A DNA stretch of 64,000 nucleotides from Ovis canadensis (taxonomy: Eukaryota > Chordata > Mammalia > Artiodactyla > Bovidae): NCBI RefSeq assembly GCF_042477335.2, contig NC_091247.1:1386501-1450500 (forward strand), in the 5' to 3' direction. Positions within the stretch are counted from its first letter, which is position 1, and every line of letters begins with the position of its first letter. This document shows positions 41,613-54,179 of the stretch, in pieces. The notes under the pieces are model-generated. The model ran no database searches and was not told the origin of the DNA. It saw only the letters and a list, made by a program, of their open reading frames with translations. The translations under genes and the position numbers were made by a program.

Positions 41613-44600
41613 GAGGCGTAGGCTCCCGCGGTGGGGAGGGGCCGGCGCTCAGCGACACGCAGGGATATTAACCCTCACGACTGGTTTCCCCCCTAGTGCC
41701 TTCAGCTCCTGGCCAAGTTTCTGACGTGTAACAGTCTGAAAACGTGGAGACGGTGCATTTCTCTCTGCGGTTTCTCCCCCCTTGTCTGAGCCGCCGTGGG
41801 AGGGACCTCAGGCTCCTGCCCGGGGGTGAAGAGTGTCCGCGGGGCACCCCCCAAAGCCGAGAACAGCTCCTGTCCCCGCTGCCCTGCCCGCAGTGGTGTG
41901 CACCTAATTCAGTTCAGCCAGGCATTAGTTTTGCGCGACTTTGCACTGGGTGTTAATACTGATTACGGGGCCCGGTAACTCTTGTAATAAATACAACCCA
42001 AGGCAGAACATCACCTTTCTTTCCACTGGGGAAGGCTGGAGTCGGTGGGACGAGGGACACACTGCTTTCAGAGAGGAAGCAGCTGCCTCACAACGGGGAT
42101 TTACAGCCCTGCCCCTGGGTGTCACAGAGGGTGTCCCGAGGCCTTCCCGCCCAGAAACGGGGGCACCTCCTGGGCAGCCTCTGGCCAGCCCCCGAGGCAG
42201 TGGCCAAGCTCACTGCAGAGACGGAGTCAACTCCACGCATTCTGAACTGCCTGGTAGAGGGAACGAGCCCAGCTGTCCTGAAGCCCCCACTCCCTGGACC
42301 ACTAACACCCCAGCACAGGTGCACCTAAGAGCTGGGGGAAGTGAGGGCCTGGGGCAGATGGACAGGACGCCAGTGGGGTCGCCGAGCCCCAGCTCCCATC
42401 CAAGCAGGTGGCAGAATCCATGCTTCTGTCTGAATGGACAGCTTTACTCTTGTTTGCTTTGTTCGGGGCGGTGGGTTGGGGTCTTCACTCTGGCTGGATG
42501 TGAGGAGGTGAGAACAGGTTTGAAGAGAGAGGGTCCTGATAGTCAGCTCCATGCCAGCCCCGCTGAGACACCTGCCTGTCGGCTCACAAAACCCACCCCC
42601 ACCCCACTGCCGGGAGCCACTCAGACCTCTTCTCGGACGCTGAGACCTGCAGGCAGCTCCCCAAGCTCCGGGCAAGCGTCACCAGTCACCCCATAAAGCC
42701 TGGGGGCCCCCGAGGGCCCAGGGACAGCTGACGCTCCGAGGCGCCCTGTGCTCCTTTCACAGATGGAACCCCCACCGCGAGGGGTCCAAAAGGCCACGCC
42801 CGGCCTGGGGACTAATGAAAAAGGCTCCACTTCACCCGAGATAAAGCTAACCCCTCAGCGCTCCTTTGCTGTGCGCCGAGGTTCTGGGCCCGTCTGCGTG
42901 ATGTGGCCTCTGCGTGCAGCAGCCCTGCCCACCTGTCCCTCCCCATCTTCCTGCCTGGGCTCGGCAGGTGCAAATGGCACCCCTTCTCCAAAGCACTCTC
43001 AGCTCCCTCCACTCCGATCCCAGAGTCCTTGGGCCTCTCGAACAAGCCGGCTTGGCAGCGTCTCAGTCCCCCCACTAAGCACCGTGGCCCGTGTGCCAGA
43101 CGGCCAGGCCTGGACTCAGCATCACCAGCCCAGGCGTGCCGGAGTCAAGCCTGAGCAGCTGGTATCAGAGAGGGGCACTGGCAAGAAAGGAGGACAGGCC
43201 GGAGCGGGGTGGCAGCGGGGGCGTCCTCGAGCCTCACCAGGCTCCATGCTCTTCTTTTAAAAGGGTAGATGTCCAGGCTGAAGCTCAGAGCCCTTCTCAA
43301 GATCACCAGAGAGTGGCTGGTGGGGCCGGGAGGGGAGGGGCAGCTGGGCCCAGGGTCACTGTCAAGAGCTGCCCTCCCCTTCCGGGCCATCTCTCATGGC
43401 GGGCCATGTGCTTTTTGCAAGGGAAGGTGAGCTGGGCTGGGGTGGGCAGGGCGCCTCCACCAAGACGCAGGTCGGGCTCTGCATTCTGCCGGGAAGCTTT
43501 GCTGGTGCTTCTCAAGGAGCTGGAAATGCCAGCCTCTTCCTAAAAGCTACAGCACAAGGCCCAGTCAAGCGTCTTTCCTTCTGGGGACAGAGTTCATCTG
43601 GGCCCACGAGCCTGGCACGTAGTAGGCCATCGATCACTAGCTGGCGTTTGACTGAGTGGCTCATCGTAAGCGCGCTGTTGGGAGAACAGATGGCCCGGCC
43701 ATGTGCGCTCCTCCCGCCCCCTGCCCGTCTGCCTGAATCCTTCAAGCAGAGCAGGTGACACCCACACGGTTCCGACTTGTTCGCATTCGGACGGGCCCTA
43801 ATCCACAAACACAGCGGCCCTGGAACCTTGTGTCCACGTTCTTCGGAAGGGCCCTGAGACGGAGGGGGCGGGCGTGGGGGCAGCTTACTTGAAGCGGGAG
43901 AGGAAGAGGGTGGGGGCCGACAGAGCCCACCCAGGCTGGTCAACACTGCCCTGCCCTCCTTGTCCTGAAGCCCAGAGGGGATTCACCCATCACACGTGCA
44001 GGGACCAACGCTCCTGACACCAGGCAGTGTGGCTTCCCAGAGTCAGATCCCTTTGGGATCAAGAAAGCAAGGGTCTTGGGTAGGGGTGTCCCAGGGGAGC
44101 TCTCAGATTCACAGCAGCCCTGTACCTACACCCACCTCCAAACCCAGTCCCCGCCTTAGAGGTCTGACAAAGGAGAGAGGCGCCTGGCCTGACCCCAAAG
44201 AAGCCCACCTGGGTGGGGCCAGGGAAGCCAGGGTCTCTGGAGACGGGGGCCAAGCCAGCCACCCTCTGACCGCTTCACAGACGTGGACCGGTTAAAGCAA
44301 TCTCTGCCAGTTGGGCCTCGGTTCTAAAATCCCATTCCCATTAGGAATACTAGGCTTCTGATGGAAGATTCTCACAGCACAGACTCAGAGGCAGGCCGGG
44401 AGGGTAGGGCCCTGCCCCTCAGCTGTGTTGAGGGAGGCATTCCCTTGAGGGATCCTACAGCTCCGCTTCACAAACAGGAAGCTTCCAAAGACAACAACAT
44501 CATTTCCCTTCCTGGCCCAGTGGCCTCTGGGAGCTGACCAGGGTCCTGAAGGGGTGGTGTGGCTGCAGGGGTGTGTGCAGGGGCTGGCCACACTCGGACG

Positions 44601-46059
44601 TCCAGTGCCGACAGCGTGGACGGGCAAGAGCTCTCGCCACCAAGACAAAGCTCCCAACCCAAGCTAGACCAGAAGTTTCTTCCAAGGACAGGGGATCTTT
44701 AAAAAGACTGAGGAGTGAAGCCCTGGAGGAGGGCTGGAAATGGAGACTCAGGGAGCCTGGAGGTGAGGAGGCCAGTAGGGCTTGGAGGGCCCGAGGGTGG
44801 TCACTTCCAGGGCACCCAGACCAGCCGTCTCCTCCCCGCGATGTCTGAAGTAGGCACATGCCTCCTGGCTCCCTTCTGCTGTGTGTGCTCGTGTGCGTGG
44901 AGTGGGAGCGTGTGTGAGTGGGCACGTGCATTCCTGCAGTGTCCACTCACAGAGCCCGAGTCTGCCCCTCGGCCAGGCCTTCCCCACAGCCAGGAAAACT
45001 CTCCCGGAGACTGGGTGGACCCTCTCCAGGGGGCCTGGCTGATTTCCTCTGTGGCACCAGCAGAGACAGACCCTCCCGCGGCTGGGGCTGGGGCCGCACG
45101 CACTTCCCGCAGAGCCAGGGAACCGGCAAGCACTTCCCGGCGAAAACAAGGGCCGCTTATTCCAGAGCCTTCTCTCCTGCGATCCACCTCTCACCCTCTC
45201 TTCTCTCTTTTGTTTCCTCTTTTATTCTGGGAGGGAGGGAGGTGCAGAGGCAAGAGGGAAGAGAGGAGGGTTGGGGGCAGCTGGTGCCTGGGGCCAAGCT
45301 CCTGACAGCACCCTCAGCACCTCCCGGACTCGCAGCTGCAAAGGGCATCTCCCGGCTCAGATCGTGGCACAGTGGCACCGTGGAAAGGGCATTTTAATGT
45401 CACTCTGAGCGGCCTGGCTCCCGAAGCTGGCAGCCTCTTGCCAACACCCCAGTGCCAAAGCAACACCCAGCCCGCCGCCCCAGACCTGCCAGCTGCCAAA
45501 GTGACACCCCGCCCGGCGTCCCAGACCCGCCAGCTCTCAGATGCATTTGAAAATGGAGAATGCCAGCCCGAGACAGGCTCTCTATTGATACATTGTTCAG
45601 GGATGGCTGGTCCACTTAAAATGCCCAGCGGTGCCCACACACGCTCGCCACTCACTTCATGCCACGCATGTGGCCACAACCTCCCCCCCAAACCTCCACA
45701 TGGAGCCCACAATGCACCCAAGCCTCAGACACGGCGGCTTGCCCTCCCCGGTCCCGTCTCCCGGCACCATGCCCACCGCCAGCTCAGGCGCCCCAAGGGC
45801 AGCAACTGTAGCCAGGGACAGGGATGCAGGGGCGGGAGTTGGGTCACATCCGCCTCCGAGCGCGCCAGCGGCTCCGACCGCCCGCTCGGTCTTCCTCCCT
45901 CTTCTTCCCCGATGACAATAGCTGCCCAAAGGCCCCCTCCACTGCCCCTTGAACTTCTCAGTAGGGAGTGGGCAGCCCAGGGCGTCCAGGAGGAAGGGGT
46001 CAGGGCTAAGGGTCCTGGGGGACACAGCAGCAGTCTGGGATCAGCCTGCACCTCTCCTG

Positions 46060-46720
46060 CATCCCAGGTGCAGCTGGTCCCCTCCCCAATCCCGCGGCCG
46101 CGCCCGGGCCGGGGCGGGGGTGGGGGGTGCCGAGCTGTGCGGAGCGGCTCCCCGACTTTGCCGGCTCCGGGCCGGGCGGGCGCCTCGCACGCAGGGAGGA
46201 AAATGGCGTTGGATGCACGTACTTGGGTGAGTTCGGTGCCCATCAGGATGAGGAACAGGAGGCTGAGGAGCTTCCGGGCCGGTTGCATGTCTCGCGGCCG
46301 CCTCCGACGTCCTGGCGTGCGGGGAGCCCTGGGTGCTCGGCGGCCGGCGGCTGCGTGGACGCGGACGCGCTCCCGGTCTGCGGGCTCCGCGGCGGCGCCC
46401 GGCCGTGTCCCCGCGCCTTCAGCACCCGGAGCAGGCGGCGCGCGGGGTCTGCTGCGCGGAGCCTCCGCTCTGCATCTCCCGCGAGTCGAGCGGCTCCGCG
46501 GTCGCCGGGCGGGGCGGGCCGCCCCTCCGCCCCTCCTCGGCCCCTCCTCCTGACGGCCCCGCGCCCGCAGAGCTCGGGCGCGCGGCTGGGCGGCCCGGGT
46601 GCCAAAAGTTTGCGGGGAAGGGGCGGGGGCGGGGAGGCGCAGGGGGGCCCGCGCGCCACGCTCACGCGCGGGGGTGGGGAGGGCGGCGGCGGGGAAGCCG
46701 GGACAGGATGTGACATCAAG
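46060..46720. promoter_or_regulatory. OLFM1: CpG island and probable promoter of A-type OLFM1 transcripts
   Basis: A CpG-dense block surrounds the A-type first exon and extends about 430 bases upstream of its start codon. Several GGGCGG boxes are visible (for example near 46502-46512 and 46620-46632). A weak TTAAAT-like element is present on the minus strand near 46730, but I do not rely on it as a TATA box. Confidence 0.7.
46223..46288 (-). CDS. OLFM1: OLFM1 A-type first coding exon
   Basis: This exon encodes 22 residues from ATG at 46286-46288, beginning MQPARKLLSLLFLILMGTE and ending LTQ, then the donor gtacgt. It is a compact classical signal peptide with a leucine-rich core. It splices in phase to exon 2, skipping B, for a 457-residue long form. 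My recollection is that human protein starts ten residues upstream; here that position reads ACG rather than ATG, although the intervening codons (PGRRRRPRD) stay in frame. The exon lies in a CpG island that extends both ways. Confidence 0.93.
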
Positions 46721-46739
46721 CAGGCGGGGGAAATTTAAC

Positions 46740-47690
46740 TGGGAGGGAAAACTCCACCCTGGCTGGCTGGGCGGCGTGGCTCCAGGCCCCTGGCCTCTGG
46801 GATCCGGGCCCCCCTGGACTCAAAGAGTGGACGCAGAGCAGGGAGGGGCGCAAGCCGAGGATGGAAAGGCTGGCCATCTCCCGGAGGTGTCCTTGGAGGC
46901 CACGCCTCAGTGAGATAAGCTGAGGAGCCGGGCGGGGGGATGGGGGAGAGTTGAAGGGGGATGGACTCAGAGCTCGAGAGCGGGCCCTCACGGTCTCCTT
47001 CCTGTCCTTCCGGGGTGCCTAGCAAGAGAGCAAAGAGGGAACAGATGTTGCCTGCAGGTGCTTCTGTCCCAGGTGGGCCTCTTGGCTGGGGGTCTGTCCT
47101 TGTGTTCGTGGTTCATTTGCACACATGGGGGCAGGTGTGCACGGGCGTGTGCGTCTGCACTGGGTGTGTGCACGTGTGTTCAGATGGAAACAGACCCAAC
47201 TCTGCCCACCCAGGATGCCTTTGCTGAACTGGGAGCCTAGGAGAGTTCGGTGGGCTCCAGACCCCCGAGCCCCGGCTGCTGTCTTACCCAGAGGCGTGGA
47301 CTCCACCCTCCAGCTGTGAGGAGACGCGCTTTCTTCCTGGCCCCTCTCTGTGTGGGCCCCATGCTCTCCTTTCCCATGCACTCCCAGCCAGATCCGAGTC
47401 TTAGAGCCCATAGTCTCCATCATATGGCCATTCGAGGGGAGAAATCCCGAAGCACCGCTGTTCTCTGAGAAGCTACCCTGGTACTAGGTGTTAGGAAACC
47501 TCCCTCGCACCTCTTCCTCAGTGTTCAGTCTTCGGAAAGTAAACTCCGTGGAGGAAATGTCTAACAGCCGACAGTCGCAGAACAGAGTCGCGGGGTGGAG
47601 TGGCCCAGGCCTCTTACACCACAGGTGGGGAAGCTGGAGCCTGAGGTGTAACTCACATGGGTCGCCAGAGCGGGAAGTCCCGGAGCGAGG
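46740..47690. other. Upstream flank of OLFM1, no gene seen
   Basis: Unique sequence past the A-type CpG island. A TG-rich patch lies at 47100-47185. No coding evidence. Confidence 0.5.
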
Positions 47691-47699
47691 CTGCCGCTG

Positions 47700-48160
47700 T
47701 TTCAGCCACTCAGTCGCGTCCTTCTCTTTGCAACCCCGTGCGCTGCAACAACAGGCTTCCCTGACCTTCACTGTCTCTCAAGTTGGCTCAGACTCATGTC
47801 CACTGAGTCAGCGATGCTGTCTAACAGCTCGTCCTCTGTCGCCCCCTCCTCCTTTTGCCTTCAGTCTTTGCCAGCATCAGGGTCTTCTCCAATGAGCTGA
47901 CTCTTCACGTCAGGTGGCCAAAGTATTGGAGCTTGAGCTTCAGCATCAGTCCTTCCAATGAGTATTCAGCATTGATTTCCTTTAGGATTGACTCGTTTGA
48001 TCTTGCAGTCCACGGGACTCTTTAAGAGTCTTCTCCAGCACCACAGTTTGGAAGTATCCATTCTTTGGTGCTCAGCCCTCTTTATGGTCCAACTCTCACA
48101 TCTGTACCCGACTCCTGGAAAAACCACAGCTTTGACTACACAGACCTCTGTCGGCAAGGT
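47700..48160 (-). mobile_element. BovB LINE 3' fragment
   Basis: The only minus-oriented BovB copy here, reading ggccaaagtattggagcttg and ccagcaccacagtttggaag on the plus strand. Degenerate ORF. Confidence 0.88.
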
Positions 48161-48184
48161 GATGTTGCAAATCAAGGCATCCGT

Positions 48185-48292
48185 GCATGCTAAGTTGTTT
48201 CACTTAAGTCTGACTCTTTGTGACTCCACGGACTGTAGCCCGCCAGGCTCCTCTGTCCGTGGAATTCTCTAAGCAAGAATACTGGAGTGGAA
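48185..48292 (-). mobile_element. Bov-A-type SINE fragment
   Basis: A half-unit gcatgctaagttgtttcact through aagcaagaatactggagtgg, adjoining the BovB piece. Confidence 0.8.
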
Positions 48293-48317
48293 ATATATAT
48301 TTTACTATATTCAATTT

Positions 48318-48412
48318 TTACAGGGAAAATGATAATGTGATATACCAAAACCATCGGATTGTATACTCTAAGTGGGTGAATTGTATGGTTTGTGAATTAT
48401 ATCTTAAGAAAG
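48318..48412 (+). mobile_element. Old L1M 3' end
   Basis: The conserved L1M terminal text is recognisable: ggattgtatactctaagtgg then gtgaattgtatggtttgtg and attatatcttaagaaag. Confidence 0.7.
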
Positions 48413-48510
48413 TTTTTTTTTTTTTTTTTACTTTATTTTACTTTACAATACTGTGTGGGTTTTGCCATACATTGACATGAATCCACCACGGGTGTACATG
48501 TGTAAGAAAG
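48413..48510 (-). mobile_element. Young L1_BT 3' end (antisense)
   Basis: A poly(T) head followed by tttactttacaatactgtg, then ccatacattgacatgaatcc and gggtgtacatgtg, the standard reverse of the bovine L1 3'UTR. It is inserted beside the old L1M tail. Confidence 0.75.
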
Positions 48511-48519
48511 TTGTTTTAA

Positions 48520-51500
48520 AGAGTTACACAGACTCATTATTTTTATTGCTTGAAGAGTTAACATACAAAGAAGAATGCAGCAGGAGAGACAGAAGCCGCT
48601 GCCCGGGACAGGGGGTGCTGGGGCCAGCTCGGGTGATGCAGATGTTTCCTGTGCGTGCAGACGAAGTACTGGGAAGAAGTACTGGGTCTTGTCCCCTAAA
48701 ACCAAATCTGACTTCTGGCCATGAGGGTCACCCTTCCGTGCCCACTCGTTCTGCTGGGGCGTCAATGAGGCGGCCCCTACCTGCCAGCTGTGAACAGGGA
48801 GGGAGCCGCGGCCTCAGGAAGCGCCCAGGACGTGCCAGGCCCACAGACCAAAGGCAGGGGACAGGTGAGCAGAGCTGATGTCACTCCCGCGCACTTTGCA
48901 ACTTGGAAATCCTAGCTTGTCCTTGAACCTGACAGAGGCTGGGAAGACGAAGTCAAACTGAGATGTTGCTGACTGAAAGCTCCTTTGTCTTCGGGGCACG
49001 AGCTAGGCTCTCCCGAAAGAGCCCCGTGATATGGAGAAAGGAAGCGTCTCTGCGTTTCAGGGCTTGGTTCGCATCGTCAGGGTGTATATCCCTATTCCCT
49101 CCTGCAAACCGAGTCCTCTTATAGTCGGGCCTTGCTCTGCTCCAGTGCCCACCCCGGCGCCCCCAGCAGCCCCTCCTCAGCTCTCTGCTCCCGACCACTG
49201 CTTTGGGGCTGGCCAAAGCTGGGGTGCGAGCTGGCCACACACTCTGCTGACCAGCTTAGATTCCAGTCTCCTCGCCCAGCGACTTTCCCGCCTGGCAGAC
49301 CGTGAAGCCCCCAGAGCAGTGGCTGCAGGTAGAATCAGGCTGGGGGCTGTGTCTGTGTGTCCGGCAGCCAGAGCGGCCTCTTGCCCCCTTGTGCCAGCCC
49401 TGAGCCCCTTCAGCGGGTGCTGCAGGTCCTGGGCACCCCCTCTCCTGCCATCCGTCCGTCTGGAGCTCGGGCCTGAGCTCGGAAGGAACCGACTTCCTGC
49501 CGAGACTCCTCAGGACGCCGCCAAGCCAAGTCAATGGGGCTCCTGCTCCTTTAAGACAGGCCTCCTCCCCCCTCTGCCAGGCTTCTTAGAAGGTGACAGA
49601 GCGGTTGCCTAGGCAACGGCACTGCCTCTCCCTCCTCCTCCCTGCAAATTTCCCAGCAAGTGGGGCCCAGCCCACGCGAGCGGCCCGGCCTCGGTGCTCA
49701 GAGCTGTGGGCTGCCCACTGCCCGTTCGTCCCCCTCACCAGACCTCCACCCTCCCTTCTCAGCCTCCCTGGTGCCCACTCTCCTTGTTGGACTGACCCTC
49801 ACGAATGGCAGCTGTTGACCGAGACCTACTGTGTGACAGGCCTGGACAGACAGGGTTGGTCTCCGGCTGCAGGCACCAGCGGGCACTCACTGGTCAGCCC
49901 TTGGACCAGGTGGCCGGCTTCTAATCTTGGGAAGTTGTCTGGGCAGAAGCTGCGGCCAGTCCTGGATGCGGGGCAGTGTCAGGGCAGAAGTGAGGAGCAC
50001 GCAGATGACCCCTTTCTCATCCCTGCGGTGTGCCCAGCTGTCCCGGGGCTTATACCGCTTCTCGGGGAGCCCCAGGCCTTGTGGGAGGTGACGGTCACTC
50101 TGCCGCTGACCATCCAGGAGCCGGTGGCACTAAGACCCCCACTCCCCAGGCTGCAGCCCCAGCTATGCCCCCCACCCCTGCCTCCCCTCCCTCCCCTCCC
50201 CTCTGCCCAGCTGGGCTTCCGGAACCATCCTTGGAGGCACTCTCGGCCTCTAGCCCCCTGGCGGTCCCCATCCTGCCTGCTCCGGGACAGCTCCTGGGAC
50301 CGTTCGGACAGTTCTTGTGAACCTGTGACCTGCCTGCAAGGGTGCCCGGCGCTCCCAGGGGTCCTGCCTCAGCTCCTCTGCAGCTCAGACTCTCTCAGCT
50401 GCTCTCACCGGCGTGGTCCCCTCCTCACACGGCCTGCACTGTGCGTGGGGCTCCCACCTGGAGGTCCACGTCCGGGCTGAGGCCTGCTCTGTCCTGGGAT
50501 GGTCTGCCTTCAGCCCCGCCCTTCCCCCGCCACTCCCACGGGCACCGAAGGGCGGCCATGTGACCCCGCTTACTGAGGGCGCCCTTTCTCTTTCTTCCCT
50601 CCCGCGTCGGGCCCTCTCTCGGTCCCCTTCAGAGAAGCAGGCTCTTCACTCCCCGTGTCCACGGCTCTCCTGATCTCTCCTGGCCCCCAGCTCAGGCCAC
50701 CAAACCCAGCTGCTGAACGAGGACCTTCATCTCACGTGGAGACTTCAGCGGCACCCCGCTGTGGTTGGTGCCCCCACCTCCCCCGGAGCCCGCCCTCCCT
50801 TCGGACCTGCCGCCCACTCCCCGTGGCCGTCACCGGGCCCTGTGGTCCTCCCCGTCTTCCTGCCTCCTGAAGGTCTCCGCCGGGTGCTTGCTCCAGGCCA
50901 CAGCAGCAACCACACGTCTGTGATGCCCTCAGACTCTTCCCTGAACCCCGGACTGGGAGCCGGCTCCCAGCCTGACAGCTCCCTGGCTGCTTAGTGAGAG
51001 GGGCCGTGACACAGCTCCCGGGGCCCTGAGCATCCCAGCCCACAGTCTCCCTGTTCCCGGGAGCAGCAACCGTGCCCTGTTCCCACCGCTCAGACTAACT
51101 CGCCAGGAGTGAAGCCGGCCTCCCCCCGGGGGCTCCAGGGTCCTTCCTGGCTTTCAGTTGCTGCCGGTCGGCCGCCTGAGCTCCTCGGCTTGTAGCCGCA
51201 TCATCTCTGAGGCCCACATCCTCACGCTCTCTGCTCCGTCTTCACCTCCCCTTCCCCTCTGTGGCTGCGAATCTCCCCTGGGTCCCTCCTTCAGGGACAC
51301 TTGAGATTGCATCAGGGGCCACCTGGATAGTCCAGAATGGTCTCCCCACGGCAAGATCCTTACCTTGATCCCAGTTCCAAAGACACCTTTTCCGTATGAA
51401 GTAACTTTGGCAGGGACGGTTAGGGCGTGGATGTCTTTTGGACCATTGTTGTTCAGCGGAGAGCAGGGACAGAAAAAAAGCGAATGAAAAGCTGGGTGAA

Positions 51501-52430
51501 TATTGCCTGTGGTGGGTGCTGGGTGGGTAAAGGCCAGGAAAGCCCTCTGAGGGCCTTTGGGGTGGGAAACAGCATCCGGTGGTGACTTTGTGCCGGGGGG
51601 TGGGGTGGGGGTGGGGGTAGAGACGTCGGGCGCGGGCAGAGGGAGCGGGGACTGGAGATGGAGCACAGGGGTGGGAGCTGGCAGGACCGTGCCCCCTGCG
51701 GAGGTGCGTTTAGAGTCTATTCTCGTGACGGGGCGGCCAGGCTTGGGGGACGGGAGGTGACCTGGTCTGGGTGCATTAGGAGAGCTCTGCCTCCCTGTGG
51801 AAAAGGGAGGTGGGCGGGGGGTCGAAGTGGGACCCCCGAGGCTGTTTCCCTGGGCTTGGCTGAAGGGGACGTGTAAGGCATGGATGGAGGCATGGATGGA
51901 CAGGACCTGCTGACCCCTGGGTGTGGGGCTGGGGAGCCAAGGGTGGTTTAGAAGCTGGCTTGGGGCTCTGGGTGGCAAGTGGGCTTTCCCTGCGGGGGAG
52001 ACGTGGAGAGAGCAGGTAGCGGTGTCAGGGGCTCTGGGTGAGAGGGCTGGGAGGAGATGCTAGGTGTGGGGCGTGCTGAGTCGGAGGCTGGGGTGGGCTG
52101 CCTCGGGGTCCGATGGGCAGAGGAGACAGGGTTGCCAGGACAGGCAGAGGGAACCGGGGTGAAGCCAGATGGGCGGTGTCCTCCCCGAGGCCAGGACGCG
52201 CCGCGCTGCCGCTGTGGGGTTGGGTCCAGCCCAGCGCCCCTGCTTCTCACCTGACCGTCCTGCCCAGGCCCCCAGCCTGGGCCTGGCTGGCTCCCATGAG
52301 GGGTTCGCACCCTGGTAGCCCACCCAGCTCCCAGCTTTCCTCCTGGTCAGAGAAGAGCAGGGGACGGTGCAGGTGTTAAAGCTGCTGTGCTTCACCATCC
52401 TGGGGCCACGTGCAGTGAAGTGCGTTTTCA
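48520..52430. other. Upstream flank, no gene seen
   Basis: About 3.9 kb of GC-rich unique sequence. A 295-codon open frame at 49593-50480 has no recognisable domain and a composition expected of random GC-rich DNA. No repeat family stands out. Confidence 0.5.
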
Positions 52431-52439
52431 CTGTATCTG

Positions 52440-52876
52440 TATCAGTACTGAATATCCATTGGAAGGACTGATGCTGATGGGGAGACAGTGGAAACAGTGT
52501 CAGACTTTATTTTGGGGGGCTCCAAAATCACTGCAGATGGTGACTGCAGCCATGAAATTAAAAGACGCTTACTCCTTGGAAGGAAAGTTATGGCCAACCT
52601 AGATAGCATATTCAAAAGCAGAGACATTACTCGGCCAACAAAGGTCCATCTAGTCAAGGCTATGCTTTTTCCAGTGGTCATGTATGGAGGTGAGAGTTGG
52701 ACTGTGAAGAAGGCTGAGCACCGAAGAATTGATGCGTTTGAACTGTGGTGCTGGAGAAGACTCTTGAGAGTCCCTTGGACTGCAAGGAAATCCAACCAGT
52801 CCATTCTAAAGGAGATCAGTCCTGGGTGTTCACTGGAAGGACTGATGCTAAAGCTAAAACTCCAGTACTTTGGAAA
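52440..52876 (+). mobile_element. BovB LINE RT fragment, 3' end replaced by a minisatellite
   Basis: Recognisable from KRRLLLGRKVMANLDS through VMYGGESWTVKKAEHRRID and [10 protein letters not shown] to LKLQYFG, where the standard GHL continuation stops abruptly and the 18-bp array begins in the same frame. The leading 30 bases duplicate part of the same element. Confidence 0.88.
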
Positions 52877-53224
52877 GACTGGCATCGGTGCTCCGACTGA
52901 CATAGATTCTCCGACTAGCATCCGTTCTCTGACTAACATGGGTTCTCTGACTGGCATCGGTTCTCTGACTGACATTGATGCTCCGACTGGCATAGATTCT
53001 CCGACTGGCATCGGTTCTCCAGCTGACATCGGGGCTCCGACTGACATTGGGGCTCCCACTGACATAGGTTCTCTGACTGGCATTGGTTCGCTGACTGACA
53101 CCAGTACTCTGACTGACATCAGTTCTCTGACTGACATCGATGCTCCCACTGACATCGATGCTCCGACTGGCATCGGTGCTCTGACTGGCATCGGTTCTCC
53201 GACTGACACAGATTCTCCGACTCG
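52877..53224. repeat. 18-bp minisatellite encoding hexapeptide repeats, about 19 copies
   Basis: The unit is approximately ctccgactgacatcggtt, diverging at two or three positions per copy. Since 18 is a multiple of 3, the BovB frame continues through it as S/A-P/L-T-D/G-I-G/D repeats up to 53276. It is a tandem expansion, not a known protein domain. Confidence 0.9.
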
Positions 53225-53269
53225 CTGTGTGGCTCAGAATATTGTCTGTCTTGGTACGCAGACCGTGTG

Positions 53270-54175
53270 CCCTTAGGAAAGAAACGTGTATTTCTCTTTG
53301 TTGGGCAAAGTGTTTGATACGCATCAACTGTGCCGCGGAGATAGATAGTGTTGTTCAGGTCGTCCAAGTTTTTATGGATTTTTTTCCCTCCAGCTCTTCT
53401 CTCCGTTGTTGGCAGAGGAGCATTAAAACATTTGACTACAGTCGTGGAATTGCACTGTCCTTCAGTTCTATAGGTGTTGGTTTCCTGCGTCTCGAGGCTG
53501 CTATTAGGGGGACACGCATTCGTGGTTGTTCTGTCTTCCTGATGAACTGGCCCTTTCATCTTTATGACAAAGAGATCTGTCCCTCCCTTGTGCCAGCAAT
53601 CTTTGTCTTGGTGTCCGTTTTACCTGATGTCAACGAAGCTGCTGAGGCTTCTTACTTGCATCCTGTGTGGGATATATGTTTCATCCATTTACTTTCAGCC
53701 CGTTTTTGTCTTTTTTGGAGTACTTCTCTTGTCAACAGTATAGAGCTGGGTGGGTCTTGTTTTTCAAAAAACCCATTCTGATACTTCTAATTAGAGCACT
53801 TACTCTATTAATATTCATATGTATTGTTCTATATTTTCCTGTTTTTCCTCTTGTTTCTTATTATTGTTCCTTTCTTTTGGATTATTTGAGCATTTAAAAA
53901 ATAATTGCATTGCAAGTAACCTTTGGGCCTTTGAGTTGCACATCTTTGCATTGTTATTTTAGTGATGGTTTGGGGATTATGACATGAATGCCCTAATGTC
54001 TCACTGTCTATGTGGGTTAATATCGTGCCACTTTACGACACCATAGATCCGTCCACACTCTCACCCTCTGTGGCACTGCTGTCAAGAGCATTGCTTCCCA
54101 TGTTCTATAAACCCCAAAGACAGTGTGTTTTTCCTTTAACCAGTCACATGTATTTTAAAGAAATTAAGGGGAAAA
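53270..54175 (-). mobile_element. Old L1 fragment including ORF2 endonuclease region
   Basis: On the minus strand the degraded peptides KGPVHQED, CFNAPLPTTER, and DLNNTIYLRGTVDAYQTL match the L1 ORF2 endonuclease pattern (GSIHQED, DFNTPL, DLNNTI..DIYRTL). The 5' portion of the element runs to higher coordinates and is interrupted by a BovB piece. Frameshifted and dead. Confidence 0.8.
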
Positions 54176-54179
54176 TGGT

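Larger units (their letters stand above)
34800..46060. other. Region between A and B first exons (intron of A-type transcripts)
   Basis: About 11 kb, mostly unique GC-rich sequence carrying MIRs near 36.45-36.60, 38.01-38.18 and 41.49-41.61 kb and one Bov-tA at 40.79 kb. No further exon with splice sites and family resemblance was found. An AT-richer unique stretch at 37.70-37.87 kb may be regulatory. Large open frames at 38.6-39.8 and 41.9-42.7 kb have no coding features I recognise. Confidence 0.6.

Noticed and set aside
46725..46745. TATA box for the A-type promoter (TTAAAT on minus strand)
   Set aside because: Poor match, at the edge of the CpG island, and too far from a supported start site to be credited.
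49593..50480. 295-codon plus-strand frame as a possible upstream gene
   Set aside because: Pro/Leu/Ser-rich composition expected from GC content, no domain, no splice context, overlapping alternative frames.
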